Positions 8,586 to 16,584 of a stretch of 64,000 bases of DNA are shown in pieces (within the stretch, counting starts at the first letter, position 1; every line of letters starts with the position of its first letter). The translations under genes and the position numbers were made by a program. Source of the stretch: Brevibacillus_D fluminis_A (GTDB taxonomy: Bacteria; Bacillota; Bacilli; Brevibacillales; Brevibacillaceae); contig NZ_CM125436.1 in the NCBI RefSeq assembly GCF_052072235.1, positions 5,202,001 to 5,266,000 on the forward strand, written 5' to 3'. The notes beneath the pieces were generated by a model. The model was not told the DNA's origin and searched no databases. It saw only the letters and a list, made by a program, of their open reading frames with translations.

Positions 8586-9203
8586 TTAGAAGCGCTCGTT
8601 GATGACCAGCTGTGCGAGCGGAAGGCGTTCGGTCGGGCGAGCCGGTTTGGCCGCTTTTCCGATCGGCAGCATCAATGTTGGCACGTAACGCTCCGGAATG
8701 TTGAACTCCTGGATCAGCGCTGCTGGGTTGTATCCGCCCATCGGTACGGAATCGTAGCCTTTCGCTTTTGCCGCGAGCATCAATTGCATCGCAGCGTAAG
8801 AAGCATTGCGGATCGCTTCATCGCGGGCAAGCTGCGGGTTGTTGGCATACGCGCCTTCGATTTGTTTGACCATCATGTCGCGGATTTCCGGCGTTGCGCT
8901 GGCATAGACTTCAGGCGCGGCCAGGTTCGCTTGCAAATCGCCAAGCACCATTACGACAGCGGACGCGTCAACGACTTGCTGTTGGTTGTATGCGATCGGC
9001 AGCAGCTTTTGCTTGTTTGCCTCGTCTTGAATGACGAGAAAACGCCAATGCTGCAGGTTCCAAGAGGATGGCGCACTGGCAGCGAGGGACAGGATTTCCT
9101 GCAGGTCGGCTTCCGGAATTTTTACCCCAGGCTCATATTGGCGAACAGAATGGCGTTCTTTCATTACTTCGATGGCAGTCAAGCTTTGGCTGGTTTGTGT
9201 CAT
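8586..9203 (-). CDS. Nitroreductase family FMN oxidoreductase
   Basis: The 205 residues have the nitroreductase fold signature: an RHSVRQYEPG start motif (FMN phosphate contact), SAPSSWNLQHWRF (FMN and dimer contact) and GYDSVPMGGYNP near the C-terminus. Such enzymes reduce nitro compounds or quinones with NAD(P)H. The length is normal. It heads a two-gene unit with the ABM-domain gene. Confidence 0.9.
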   Translation of the reverse strand: MTQTSQSLTAIEVMKERHSVRQYEPGVKIPEADLQEILSLAASAPSSWNLQHWRFLVIQDEANKQKLLPIAYNQQQVVDASAVVMVLGDLQANLAAPEVYASATPEIRDMMVKQIEGAYANNPQLARDEAIRNASYAAMQLMLAAKAKGYDSVPMGGYNPAALIQEFNIPERYVPTLMLPIGKAAKPARPTERLPLAQLVINERF

Positions 9204-9301
9204 AGCAAATCCACTCCTTTTTTATCTCGTGAGCCCTATTATACCCAACTCACTTACAATTGTTAAGTACCTTTCCATTGTTCTTTTCGCTGTTTTGCAC
9301 A

Positions 9302-9782
9302 TTACAGCACACGCAATTTTTGCTCCGCAAGTATCGCATATAAATCGGATTGAACCAGCTCAACGTCTGCAATGACGAGCTGCAGTCCCATAGATTCGGC
9401 CGTCGATTGCAACGGACCCTTGCAGCTGCCGATCTTGTTCGTCCATCATGACCGGAGCGTTCAGCGCCTCTGCAGCGGGCGGCGTTTTCTCTAAAACAAA
9501 GTTTGCATTATCGAGGTGAATTTCATCCGGGATTGTTCCTTCCGGGATCATTTCCGTTTTTTTTACCGTGCACGCGTAGCGGTAAATGCTCTCGTTGTAT
9601 ACTTCTCGGGCCCCTTCCTCCCACAAAAAATCGCTCAGCGTCACGGTTTTGCCCCCGACCATCACCCGCGGGGCGAGCCGTTTTGACACGGGAGAGTAAC
9701 TCTTTCCGGTGATGTCTTTGCTGTGAAACACGAGATGATTGTTAAAAATCGGGCCAAGCTTCAGCAGGAAACGGCTTAGCAA
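9302..9782 (-). pseudogene. Unrecognised gene remnant with a C-terminal frameshift
   Basis: A frame starting at TTG 9782 stays open to 9360. Around 9400-9415 a better continuation lies in another frame, giving STAESMGLQLVIADVELVQS and on to a stop at 9302. The last 15 or so residues of the first frame look like noise by comparison. The frame begins directly after a terminator-like hairpin and has no clear ribosome site, so its 5' part may also be missing. I do not recognise the family. Confidence 0.45.
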
Positions 9783-9788
9783 CGTGAA

Positions 9789-9835
9789 AAGAGGGACAGG
9801 AGAGCAAATGTATGTTTGCTCCTCTGCCCCTTTTT
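9789..9835 (-). terminator. Terminator-like hairpin
   Basis: A long stem pairs GGGGCAGAGGAGCAAA with TTTGCTCTCCTGTCCC on the minus strand and is followed by TCTTTTC. It lies downstream of the SDR remnant and at the 5' edge of the next gene remnant. Confidence 0.6.
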
Positions 9836-9883
9836 CTTTGTTGAACAGATATAAGTGCAGCCAGTTTTTCCAATTCGGCGGTT

Positions 9884-10150
9884 TTATCGGAGATAGCAGC
9901 CATTATTGAGATCGAATGTGGCACCGGTGTAATTCCTCGCGTTTTCCGAAAGCAAGAAGAGCACTGTATGAGCGGATAGCCCATACACCGCATCCGAGCT
10001 GCCTTCTTCGCCAGATACGGACGACATATTGACGATGACGCCTCGCCGCTGCTGTTCCAGCAAAAGGGCTCCAAACAGCTTGGAGCCGTACACAAATCCT
10101 TTTACGTTCACGTCGATGACTCGATCTATTTTTCTCCCGAGTATACCAGA
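9884..10150 (-). pseudogene. Short-chain dehydrogenase remnant with internal deletion
   Basis: The minus strand encodes RVIDVNVKGFVYGSKLFGA, then GVIVNMSSVSGEEGSSDAVY, which is the central part of an SDR. Where the catalytic YxxxK region should continue, the frame jumps to FLLSENARNYTGATFDLNNG, a typical SDR C-terminus. Roughly 100 residues in the middle are missing, and the Rossmann N-terminus is absent too. It cannot encode an active enzyme. Confidence 0.75.
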
Positions 10151-10177
10151 GAGAGCGGACGAAAACTGGATCGTTAC

Positions 10178-11149
10178 CTATCCTTTTACCAAATATTCGC
10201 TCCGCGACGTAAAGTGATCGTACCCTGCCGCGCGGAACGCTTGCGCCATCGGCACGTTATCGACATCCGTATCCGTTCGGATGACCGTGGCTCCGCTGTC
10301 GAGCAACATCCTCGTGCCATGATACAGCAGCGCATGGACATACCCTTTCCCCCGCTGTTCCGGCACCACGCCGATATAGCCGATCGTGGCGAACCCCGGG
10401 GTTTGTGTCGGCATGATCAGCCCGACCAGCTCGCCACCGGGCGTATAGGCAAGCTGCCACCAGTGTGGCTCATAGGCCATGCGCTGCAGCTCGGTAAAAA
10501 ACGAATGGGCTTGTTCAAGGGCGCCCAATCGCTCGCGCTCCTCGCGAATGAATTGGTCAAACGTCCCCTCCGATACCCGCATGACCGCCTGAACGAATGC
10601 GTTCTGGCCCACGTCCGCAAGCGAACGGTACCGCAGCTCGCCAGCCTTTTTCGCGGCGGCGCTCCTGGAATCGAGTTCACCCGCCTGCACAGCGGAGTTC
10701 CATTCGAACCGGTCGGTCTTGCGCTCGACCTGAAAACCGAGATGGGCAAGCAATGTTTGCCGCCGTTCCGGATGATGCTGCCATTGGGGCGACACAGCCG
10801 GCGTATCCAGCACATGACCGATCTGCTCCCCGCCGAGGCTGCGGGCAAGCGCCACTACCTCATGCACCAATGCCGAGCCGATCGCCACATAATCTTCCCG
10901 CTCCCAGGGAAGGTCGAGCAGCACGAAATCAAGCGGCTTTCCGACCGATGGCAGCGTCCAGCTCGCGATACGTCCGATGAGCTGGCCCGCTTCCTCCGCG
11001 ACAAAACACCAATCGATGCGCATCGATCCTGCGGCCAGCATCTGCTCCAGATAGCGTTGACAGCCTGCCACATGCTCAGGCGCACACCCGATTGCGGCAA
11101 ACTTCTCCCATTCCTCTTGCTTGATCGGGCGAACAACGAATGATGTCAT
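10178..11149 (-). CDS. Tandem GNAT acetyltransferase
   Basis: The protein has 323 residues. The C-terminal half is a clear GNAT domain with GELVGLIM, IGYIGVVPEQRGKGYVHALL (acetyl-CoA pyrophosphate loop) and the NVPMAQAFRAAGY end motif. The N-terminal half resembles a second, diverged GNAT domain (VAEEAGQLIGRIASW). The acceptor is unknown. ATG 11149 follows AGAAAGGAAAGTT. A perfect 9+9-bp palindrome lies about 80 bp upstream. Confidence 0.85.
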   Translation of the reverse strand: MTSFVVRPIKQEEWEKFAAIGCAPEHVAGCQRYLEQMLAAGSMRIDWCFVAEEAGQLIGRIASWTLPSVGKPLDFVLLDLPWEREDYVAIGSALVHEVVALARSLGGEQIGHVLDTPAVSPQWQHHPERRQTLLAHLGFQVERKTDRFEWNSAVQAGELDSRSAAAKKAGELRYRSLADVGQNAFVQAVMRVSEGTFDQFIREERERLGALEQAHSFFTELQRMAYEPHWWQLAYTPGGELVGLIMPTQTPGFATIGYIGVVPEQRGKGYVHALLYHGTRMLLDSGATVIRTDTDVDNVPMAQAFRAAGYDHFTSRSEYLVKG

Positions 11150-11227
11150 AACTTTCCTTCTTTCCTTGTGGAATATGATTCGCTATGAATCGGGTGAACA
11201 TCATTATCACTCCCCTTTTCGCATTAT

Positions 11228-11248
11228 GTAACTTATAAAATAAGTTAC
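11228..11248. promoter_or_regulatory. Operator-like palindrome upstream of the GNAT gene
   Basis: GTAACTTAT-AAA-ATAAGTTAC is a perfect inverted repeat with 9-bp arms and a 3-bp spacer, in the promoter region of the GNAT gene. The shape fits a TetR/MarR-type homodimer operator. No matching regulator gene lies next to it; a DoxX-like remnant is on the other side. Confidence 0.5.
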
Positions 11249-11359
11249 GATAGTTACAAAAAGAATACCATATTTTGTATAGTCAATCAAAGCTCTATTT
11301 CACAGCAGCATGTGAAATTCCTCTCCCTTTTCCTTACAAAACCGCAAGACAACTGTAAA

Positions 11360-11530
11360 ATCTTTCCTGGGCAGTTTTCCACCGGGCCGTTCGTCCCGGC
11401 GCTGAGTCTGGCCTGGCATTTTTTCGGCTATTCCCCGCTGTACAACCTGTTTATCGCCTGCGGTGAAATCGCTGTGGCGATTCTGCTCGTCATCCCCTGC
11501 ACGGGGACGTTGGGAGCGGCGAAGGAGACG
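11360..11530 (+). pseudogene. DoxX-like membrane protein remnant
   Basis: About 45 codons read FVPALSLAWHFFGYSPLYNL and then FIACGEIAVAILLVIPCT, a hydrophobic stretch typical of DoxX-like small membrane proteins. The frame then runs straight into a terminator hairpin, and the upstream part has no convincing start. It appears to be a fragment. Confidence 0.45.
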
Positions 11531-11534
11531 ATAA

Positions 11535-11575
11535 GAGCAGCTGCCGCTAATCGGACAGCTGCTCTTTTTTGTACA
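11535..11575 (+). terminator. Rho-independent terminator
   Basis: AGAGCAGCTG pairs with CAGCTGCTCT, followed by TTTTTTG. It ends the DoxX-like remnant. Confidence 0.75.
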
Positions 11576-11668
11576 GATAAGATTTTATAAAATCTTATCC
11601 AGTATAAGTGCAACCGCGGCTTAAGCCAAAAAGCATGGCGTAGCCAGGTTTTCTAACGTGCTGAAGCC

Positions 11669-13102
11669 TTATCGTTTTGTCTGCTGCTCCAATTCGTCGG
11701 CGATCTGAATCAGCCGCCTCGCCCCGTCGCGCAACAGCTGTTCGTTGATGTACGAGTAGCTCAGGCGTATCCAGGAATCCGCGCGTTTCGCCGGATCGCA
11801 GATGGAGCCGGGGACGAACGAAACGGACTGCCCGATGCTATTCGCCAAAAGCGCATCCAGCGGGAGCGTCTCCGGAAGCTCGATCCAGAGGTTGAGACCG
11901 CCTGCAGGGCTGTGCCACTTCCAATCAGTCTTGGCCAGCTCCTCTTCCAGAATATTTTTGCGTATGGCAAGCGCGATGCGCAGTTTTTCAATGTGCTGCT
12001 GCAGCCGCTGCGACGTGAAATAATGGTGGAACACCTTCTGGTTCAATAGCGGGGTGCCGTTGTCCGCCAGCGATTTGACGGCAAACAGATGGTTCATCAG
12101 CGCAGGGCGGCAGCAAACGGCAGCGATCCGCAGACCGGGCGCAATGTATTTGCTGAAGCTGCGGATGTAGATGACATAGCCTTCCGTCCCATAGGTGAAC
12201 ATTGGCGTAGGCGGCTCCTGCTGAAAATACATGTCATGAAACGGGTCGTCCTCGACCAGGAAGCAGCGATGCTCCTCCGCCATCTCCACAAGCCTTTTGC
12301 GCTGCGCGGCCGGGACGGTATAGCCCGTCGGGTTGTGAAATGTCGGGTTCAGGTAAAACAAGCGCGGCTTGAACTGCTTCATCACCTGTTCCAGCTGATC
12401 CAGATCATACCCATCCGGATGAATGTCGATCGGGATAATCTGCGCACCTTGCTGCCGGAAAATATCGATGGCAGCGCTGTAGGTCGGGCGTTCGAGCAGC
12501 ACGGTATCGAGCGGCTGCACCAGCATCCGCGCCACCAGCGCGATCGCCTGCTGGGAGCCCGACGTGATCAGAATGTCTTCAGGCGGCAGATGGAAGCGAT
12601 GCTGCTCCGTAAAGTAGCGCGACAATGTCTCGCGCAGCTCCTCATCTCCCTGCACCGTCGAATAGGAACTGAGCACCTTTGGATACAGGTCGAAAATCTC
12701 CTTTACATATTCGGAAAAATAGCGGTTCGGCAGCAGATTGGGATCGATCAGGGCGTAGGAAAACTGGTAGGTGGCGGGCACCCGATGAATTTCGGACAGA
12801 TGGCTTTTCTGAATATAGGACGACACGATCGGCGAATCGATGTCGCGAAACGGCAACCGGTTGCCGGGGTGGACATAATAACCGGATTTATCCTTTACAT
12901 ACACGAGCCGCGCGTCCTTCAGCAGCTGATACGCCTTGAAGACGGTCAACCGGTGAACCTCCAGTTCGGCGGCAAGCTCGCGTACGGACGGGAGCTTCTC
13001 GTCATCTTTCCATTCTCCCCGCTGGATACGCGTGCTGATATATTCATAAACTTGCTCGAACAGCGGCTTGCTGCCCGCGCCGGACAAGAAAACCTTAGTC
13101 AT
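11669..13102 (-). CDS. MocR/GntR-type transcriptional regulator with aminotransferase domain
   Basis: The protein has 477 residues. An N-terminal GntR winged helix (about 10-75: LPSVRELAAELEVHRLTVFK) is joined to a fold-type I aminotransferase-like domain with SGSQQAIALVARML, NPTFHNPTG and the PLP-lysine motif SFSKYIAPGLRI. MocR proteins sense PLP or amino compounds and usually control a divergent gene. ATG 13102 follows a G-rich site (GGGGGAGTCTGTG). It is divergent from an EamA transporter, with two identical 12-bp boxes in the shared promoter. The transporter is its likely target. Confidence 0.92.
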   Translation of the reverse strand: MTKVFLSGAGSKPLFEQVYEYISTRIQRGEWKDDEKLPSVRELAAELEVHRLTVFKAYQLLKDARLVYVKDKSGYYVHPGNRLPFRDIDSPIVSSYIQKSHLSEIHRVPATYQFSYALIDPNLLPNRYFSEYVKEIFDLYPKVLSSYSTVQGDEELRETLSRYFTEQHRFHLPPEDILITSGSQQAIALVARMLVQPLDTVLLERPTYSAAIDIFRQQGAQIIPIDIHPDGYDLDQLEQVMKQFKPRLFYLNPTFHNPTGYTVPAAQRKRLVEMAEEHRCFLVEDDPFHDMYFQQEPPTPMFTYGTEGYVIYIRSFSKYIAPGLRIAAVCCRPALMNHLFAVKSLADNGTPLLNQKVFHHYFTSQRLQQHIEKLRIALAIRKNILEEELAKTDWKWHSPAGGLNLWIELPETLPLDALLANSIGQSVSFVPGSICDPAKRADSWIRLSYSYINEQLLRDGARRLIQIADELEQQTKR

Positions 13103-13145
13103 CACAGACTCCCCCTCCCCCCTTATCATACCAAATCTCCGCCCA

Positions 13146-13176
13146 ATCTGTTCTGTCAACAATGATCTGTTCTGTC
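13146..13176 (+). promoter_or_regulatory. Direct-repeat operator for the MocR regulator
   Basis: ATCTGTTCTGTC occurs twice (13146-13157 and 13165-13176), 19 bp centre to centre, about two helical turns apart. Direct repeats of this kind are typical MocR sites. They lie over the -35 region of a promoter whose -10 is TATAAT at 13187-13192, facing the EamA gene. Confidence 0.75.
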
Positions 13177-13186
13177 TTTGTCTTCT

Positions 13187-13192
13187 TATAAT
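13187..13192 (+). promoter_or_regulatory. -10 element for the EamA gene
   Basis: A perfect TATAAT lies 21 bp upstream of the EamA start. The -35 position coincides with the second MocR box and matches the consensus poorly, which fits activator dependence. Confidence 0.55.
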
Positions 13193-13213
13193 CGGTACCA
13201 AGGAGGCGTTACC

Positions 13214-14149
13214 ATGGTCATTTTGAATTACCTCATCATGTGCTTGATTTTCGGAACCACGTTTTTGGCAATCAAAGTCGGGATCGATGCGGGAGCCCCG
13301 CCGTTTTTTTCTGCGGGACTGCGTTTTTTTCTGGCGGGCGTACTGCTGTTGGCGTGGATGATCGTGAAAAAGAAAGCGCGGCTTTCGCTGCTTTTGCATA
13401 AGGAGATGCTGTTGACGGCAATCGGCCTCACCTTCGGCACGTTCGCGCCCCTCTATTGGGCTGAACAGCACGTGTCATCGGGAACTGCCGCGATCTTGTC
13501 CGCGACGGCGCCGATGATGATTTTGCTTTTGCAGGCAACCGCCCTGCGCGAAAAAGTCGCCCGCAATGCCGTCGTCGGCTGCCTGATCGGCCTTGGCGGG
13601 GTGACTCTCATCGTGCTCCCGCAAGTGTCCATGAAAGCGAGCCTGCTGTGGCTGTTCGGCTGCCTGGCGATTTTGCTCGGGCAAGTGTTTTACTCATCGG
13701 GGGCCTTGTATTCCAAGCGGGTCATCCGCCGCTTCGCCGATACATCGCCGATTGCCCTCAACGCCGCCCAAATGACGTATGGCGGCGCGTTGCTGCTGCT
13801 TCTCTCCCTGTTCACCGAACCGCTCCATGCGCAGACGCTGCAAGCGATGTTTACCGGGAAGGCGCTCGCATCGCTCTTGTATCTGGTTGTCATCGGCTCC
13901 ATGGTCGCCCACACCATCTTTTATTGGCTGGTCGCCAAAACCAATCCCGTTTTCCCCTCCACCTGGCTGTATATCTCCCCGATCATCGCGATGGTTCTGG
14001 GCATGATCCTCTATCATGAAACCGTGACATGGTTCATGGCGATGGGCGCCGTCATCACGATTATCGGCATCGTGTTCGTCAATTGGGAAGGGCTGCGGCA
14101 GACGTTTCGGAAGCCGTTGAAGGCAAGCGATCTGCAAGGGGAAGGCTAG
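13214..14149 (+). CDS. EamA/DMT family transporter
   Basis: The protein has 311 residues, about ten hydrophobic helices and two EamA repeats: N-terminal LIMCLIFGTTFLAIKVGIDA and APLYWAEQHVSSGTAAILSA, then C-terminal VIGSMVAHTIFYWLVAKTNP. Family members export amino acids, sugars or metabolites. ATG 13214 follows AGGAGGCGTTACC. Control by the divergent MocR regulator suggests a substrate related to amino compounds or vitamin B6, as an inference. Confidence 0.9.
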   Translation: MVILNYLIMCLIFGTTFLAIKVGIDAGAPPFFSAGLRFFLAGVLLLAWMIVKKKARLSLLLHKEMLLTAIGLTFGTFAPLYWAEQHVSSGTAAILSATAPMMILLLQATALREKVARNAVVGCLIGLGGVTLIVLPQVSMKASLLWLFGCLAILLGQVFYSSGALYSKRVIRRFADTSPIALNAAQMTYGGALLLLLSLFTEPLHAQTLQAMFTGKALASLLYLVVIGSMVAHTIFYWLVAKTNPVFPSTWLYISPIIAMVLGMILYHETVTWFMAMGAVITIIGIVFVNWEGLRQTFRKPLKASDLQGEG

Positions 14150-14161
14150 CATTTTCGCAGC

Positions 14162-14205
14162 AAAAGCCGCTCGCACAGGCATACTGCCTCGTCGCAAGCG
14201 GCTAA
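14162..14205. terminator. Hairpin between convergent genes
   Basis: AGCCGCTCGC pairs with GCAAGCGGCT, with an inner AGGCA/TGCCT stem. It is flanked by AAAA on the left and TTTT on the right, so it could end both the EamA gene and the small gene opposite. Confidence 0.6.
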
Positions 14206-14207
14206 TT

Positions 14208-14516
14208 TTACGATTGGCTCGAATGAGGGGTGGGTGGGGATTCATCGTCGAGCCCCTTTGCCACCGCGAGCAGCTCGGCACAGAGCGCATCGATTTCCGC
14301 ATGGTCGCCCAGTGCCTTCAGATAAGCATGGAGGTCAGCCGATGTTTGCTGGCCGTTTTTGATTTTGTGCAAGATGATCAATGTTTTGGCCGCGTGCCGG
14401 TCATACTCATCCGCTGGTGCCCCACTCCGGATCAAGCCGAGCGGATCATGGTCGCAAAGAATGCTCCTCACCCGCAGCGTATCCTGCCTGAACTTGATTT
14501 TGCAAGCCTGGCTCAT
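14208..14516 (-). CDS. Small conserved protein, DUF1871-like
   Basis: The protein has 102 residues and no signal peptide or membrane helix. The segment DHDPLGLIRSGAPADEYDRH resembles the DUF1871 family (the 'WDPLGL...P.DEY' pattern), whose function is unknown. ATG 14516 lies 8 bases after AGAGAGGA. It is transcribed alone, with repeats B and C upstream of it. Confidence 0.65.
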   Translation of the reverse strand: MSQACKIKFRQDTLRVRSILCDHDPLGLIRSGAPADEYDRHAAKTLIILHKIKNGQQTSADLHAYLKALGDHAEIDALCAELLAVAKGLDDESPPTPHSSQS

Positions 14517-14648
14517 GCACACCGTCCTCTCTTTTGTTGTGCTTTTATGTTAGCACAGCTTTGCGCTCGCTTGGCAGGAGTGAAAAAAACCGGCACCCTC
14601 GTCGAAATTCCCTCACTCGGTGAGCATGCGGGAAGGCATTTGGCTTTT

Positions 14649-14885
14649 GTGCAGGTACCGGGATTTTCGAAAAAAAGTTACACGCCGCTGTTGACTGGAC
14701 TCGCTGGGGGATTGACTGCACGGCTCCGCAAAAAAACGGAACCGCGCCCAAATGCCACACGCTGCGCGGCGGGTGTATCTCGTGGATGATGTTGGGCGCG
14801 AATGACGTTCCGTTTTTCTGCTCCGCCTCGGTCGGTCCTGTCAAAGGCTTGCGTTTCACTTTTTTTCGAAAATCCCTTGGCTGCG
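14649..14885. repeat. Long nested inverted repeat, copy B
   Basis: Outer arms GGGATTTTCGAAAAAAAGT (from 14660) and ACTTTTTTTCGAAAATCCC (to 14876) are exact complements and 217 bp apart end to end. The inner arm has AAAACGGAACCGCG against GTTCCGTTTTTCTG. Core: ACACGCTGCGCGGCGG. It is tandem with copy C, and their right halves are identical over about 110 bp. The left flank GTGCAGGTACC is shared with copy D. Confidence 0.88.
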
Positions 14886-14891
14886 GCGGAG

Positions 14892-15122
14892 GTCCCGGGA
14901 TTTTCGAAAAAAAGTTACACGCCGCTGTTAACCGGACCCGCTGAAGGATTGACTGCACGGCTCCGCAGAAAAACGGAACCGCGCCCAAATGCCACACGCT
15001 GCGCGGCGGGTGTATCTCGTGGATGATGTTGGGCGCGAATGACGTTCCGTTTTTCTGCTCCGCCTCGGTCGGTCCTGTCAAAGGCTTGCGTTTCACTTTT
15101 TTTCGAAAATCCCTTGGCTGCA
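14892..15122. repeat. Long nested inverted repeat, copy C
   Basis: Outer arms are as in copy B (14897 to 15113, 217 bp). It differs from B mainly in the left half, near 14928-14950. It ends 18 bp from the stop codon of the permease gene on the minus strand, with no separate terminator between, so the permease transcript probably runs into it. Confidence 0.88.
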
Positions 15123-15139
15123 GCTCGTATCCACGAATC

Positions 15140-16528
15140 TTACATATCTCGCAAAACCGGCGGAACTTCTTTATATCCTTTCGATTTGACAGCGCCGAGA
15201 ATGACCCCGATGATCAGCCAACTGGTCCCGACAGCAAACGTCATCCAATCGAATCCCGACCAGACGTAGAAGATGATCAGGAAGCCGATCACTGGGAGCA
15301 GCAAATAATTCACAAATCCTTTGGCGTCGCGGCGGCCTTTTTTCAGGTAGAAGTGCACGAATACGGTCAGGTTCAGCACCATGAAAGATGTGAGTGCGCC
15401 GAAATTGATCAGTTGCACGATGTTTTCGATCGAGACGAGCAGCGCGACGACAAACGAGACGAGGCCGACGAAGATCGTTGCGTTAAACGGCGTTTTGTAA
15501 ACCGGATGGATTTTGCCCAAGATGCCGGAGAACGGAAGCAGCTTGTCGCGGCTCATCGAGTAGATGATTCGGGAGATCGCCGATTGGATCGCGAGCGCAT
15601 TGGCGATGCCGACCGCCGCTACGCCGACCAGAATGAACGCGTAATACAGGAAATCGCCGCCCACTTCGCGAGCGATGTCAAAAAAGGCCATATCCGGGTC
15701 GAGTCCTGCATAGTCAGGATGCGCGAGCGCAGCGAGGTAGGTTTGCAGCATGAAGATCGTGCCGATGATCACCAATGCGCCGACGGTGGCTTTTCCGACG
15801 GTTTTTTGCGGATTTTTCACTTCCTCCGACAAGGTGCTGATCACGTCGAAGCCAAGGAAGCCGAGCACGGCGATGGATGCGGCGCTTGCGATAAAATGGA
15901 AATCGATTTTGTCAGGCTGGAAGATCGGTGCCAGCGAGAAGCCGCCGGTTCCGTGCCCGTCGATGAAGACGTACTTGATGGCGAAACCGAGGAAGATCAC
16001 GAGGATCGCCAGCTCCAGGATGAGGAAGATCGTGTTGGCTCTGGCGGTCAGACTGACGCCCCGGGCGGTGATGAACGTATTGATGGCAAGGAAGATGAAA
16101 ATGATGACAAAGGTCGGGACACCCGGCAAAATGCTGCCCAGCCACATCGCCGAAAAAGCCGTCAGCAACGCTGGCGCCATAATGTAATCCACCGCAATAA
16201 GCCAGCCGGTCACGAATCCGATGTGCGGATTGAGCCCGCGCTGCACATACGAATAAACCGAGCCTGCGATGGGAAACTCCTTGCTCATCTGGCTGTAGCT
16301 CATGGCGGTGAAGACCATCGCGACAACCCCGACCAAATAAACCAGCGGAGCCATCCCGAAGCTTTCCTGCGCGATCAAGCCGTACACCTGAATCGGCGCA
16401 ATCGGCAGCATGGTGATCAGGCCGTAAATGATCAGGTCCTTCAAAGTGAGGCTGCGCTTCAGTTCTTGCTTGTAGCCCAGATTGGTGCCTTGCTCATTTT
16501 CCGTCGTTTGAATCGCCACATCTGACAT
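15140..16528 (-). CDS. APC-family amino acid/polyamine permease
   Basis: The protein has 462 residues and about twelve membrane helices. The N-terminus LKRSLTLKDLIIYGLITMLP and then FPIAGSVYSYVQRGLNPHIG are typical of PuuP/YfnA-like APC permeases. ATG 16528 follows GGGGGATGTTC. It is the last gene of the sigma-54-controlled operon and probably imports the amine or amino alcohol that the operon degrades. Substrate identity is inferred from context only. Confidence 0.9.
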   Translation of the reverse strand: MSDVAIQTTENEQGTNLGYKQELKRSLTLKDLIIYGLITMLPIAPIQVYGLIAQESFGMAPLVYLVGVVAMVFTAMSYSQMSKEFPIAGSVYSYVQRGLNPHIGFVTGWLIAVDYIMAPALLTAFSAMWLGSILPGVPTFVIIFIFLAINTFITARGVSLTARANTIFLILELAILVIFLGFAIKYVFIDGHGTGGFSLAPIFQPDKIDFHFIASAASIAVLGFLGFDVISTLSEEVKNPQKTVGKATVGALVIIGTIFMLQTYLAALAHPDYAGLDPDMAFFDIAREVGGDFLYYAFILVGVAAVGIANALAIQSAISRIIYSMSRDKLLPFSGILGKIHPVYKTPFNATIFVGLVSFVVALLVSIENIVQLINFGALTSFMVLNLTVFVHFYLKKGRRDAKGFVNYLLLPVIGFLIIFYVWSGFDWMTFAVGTSWLIIGVILGAVKSKGYKEVPPVLRDM

Positions 16529-16584
16529 GAACATCCCCCGTTTCTTCATTTTTTAGACAAAAGCCCTCCTGGGAGGAGTGGCGC

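Noticed and set aside
14545..15096. A 183-codon open frame across repeats B and C (minus strand), with similar frames in the other copies
   Set aside because: The frames follow from a palindromic, stop-poor sequence. They lack ribosome sites and differ in frame and ends between copies, while the stem pairing is what is conserved.
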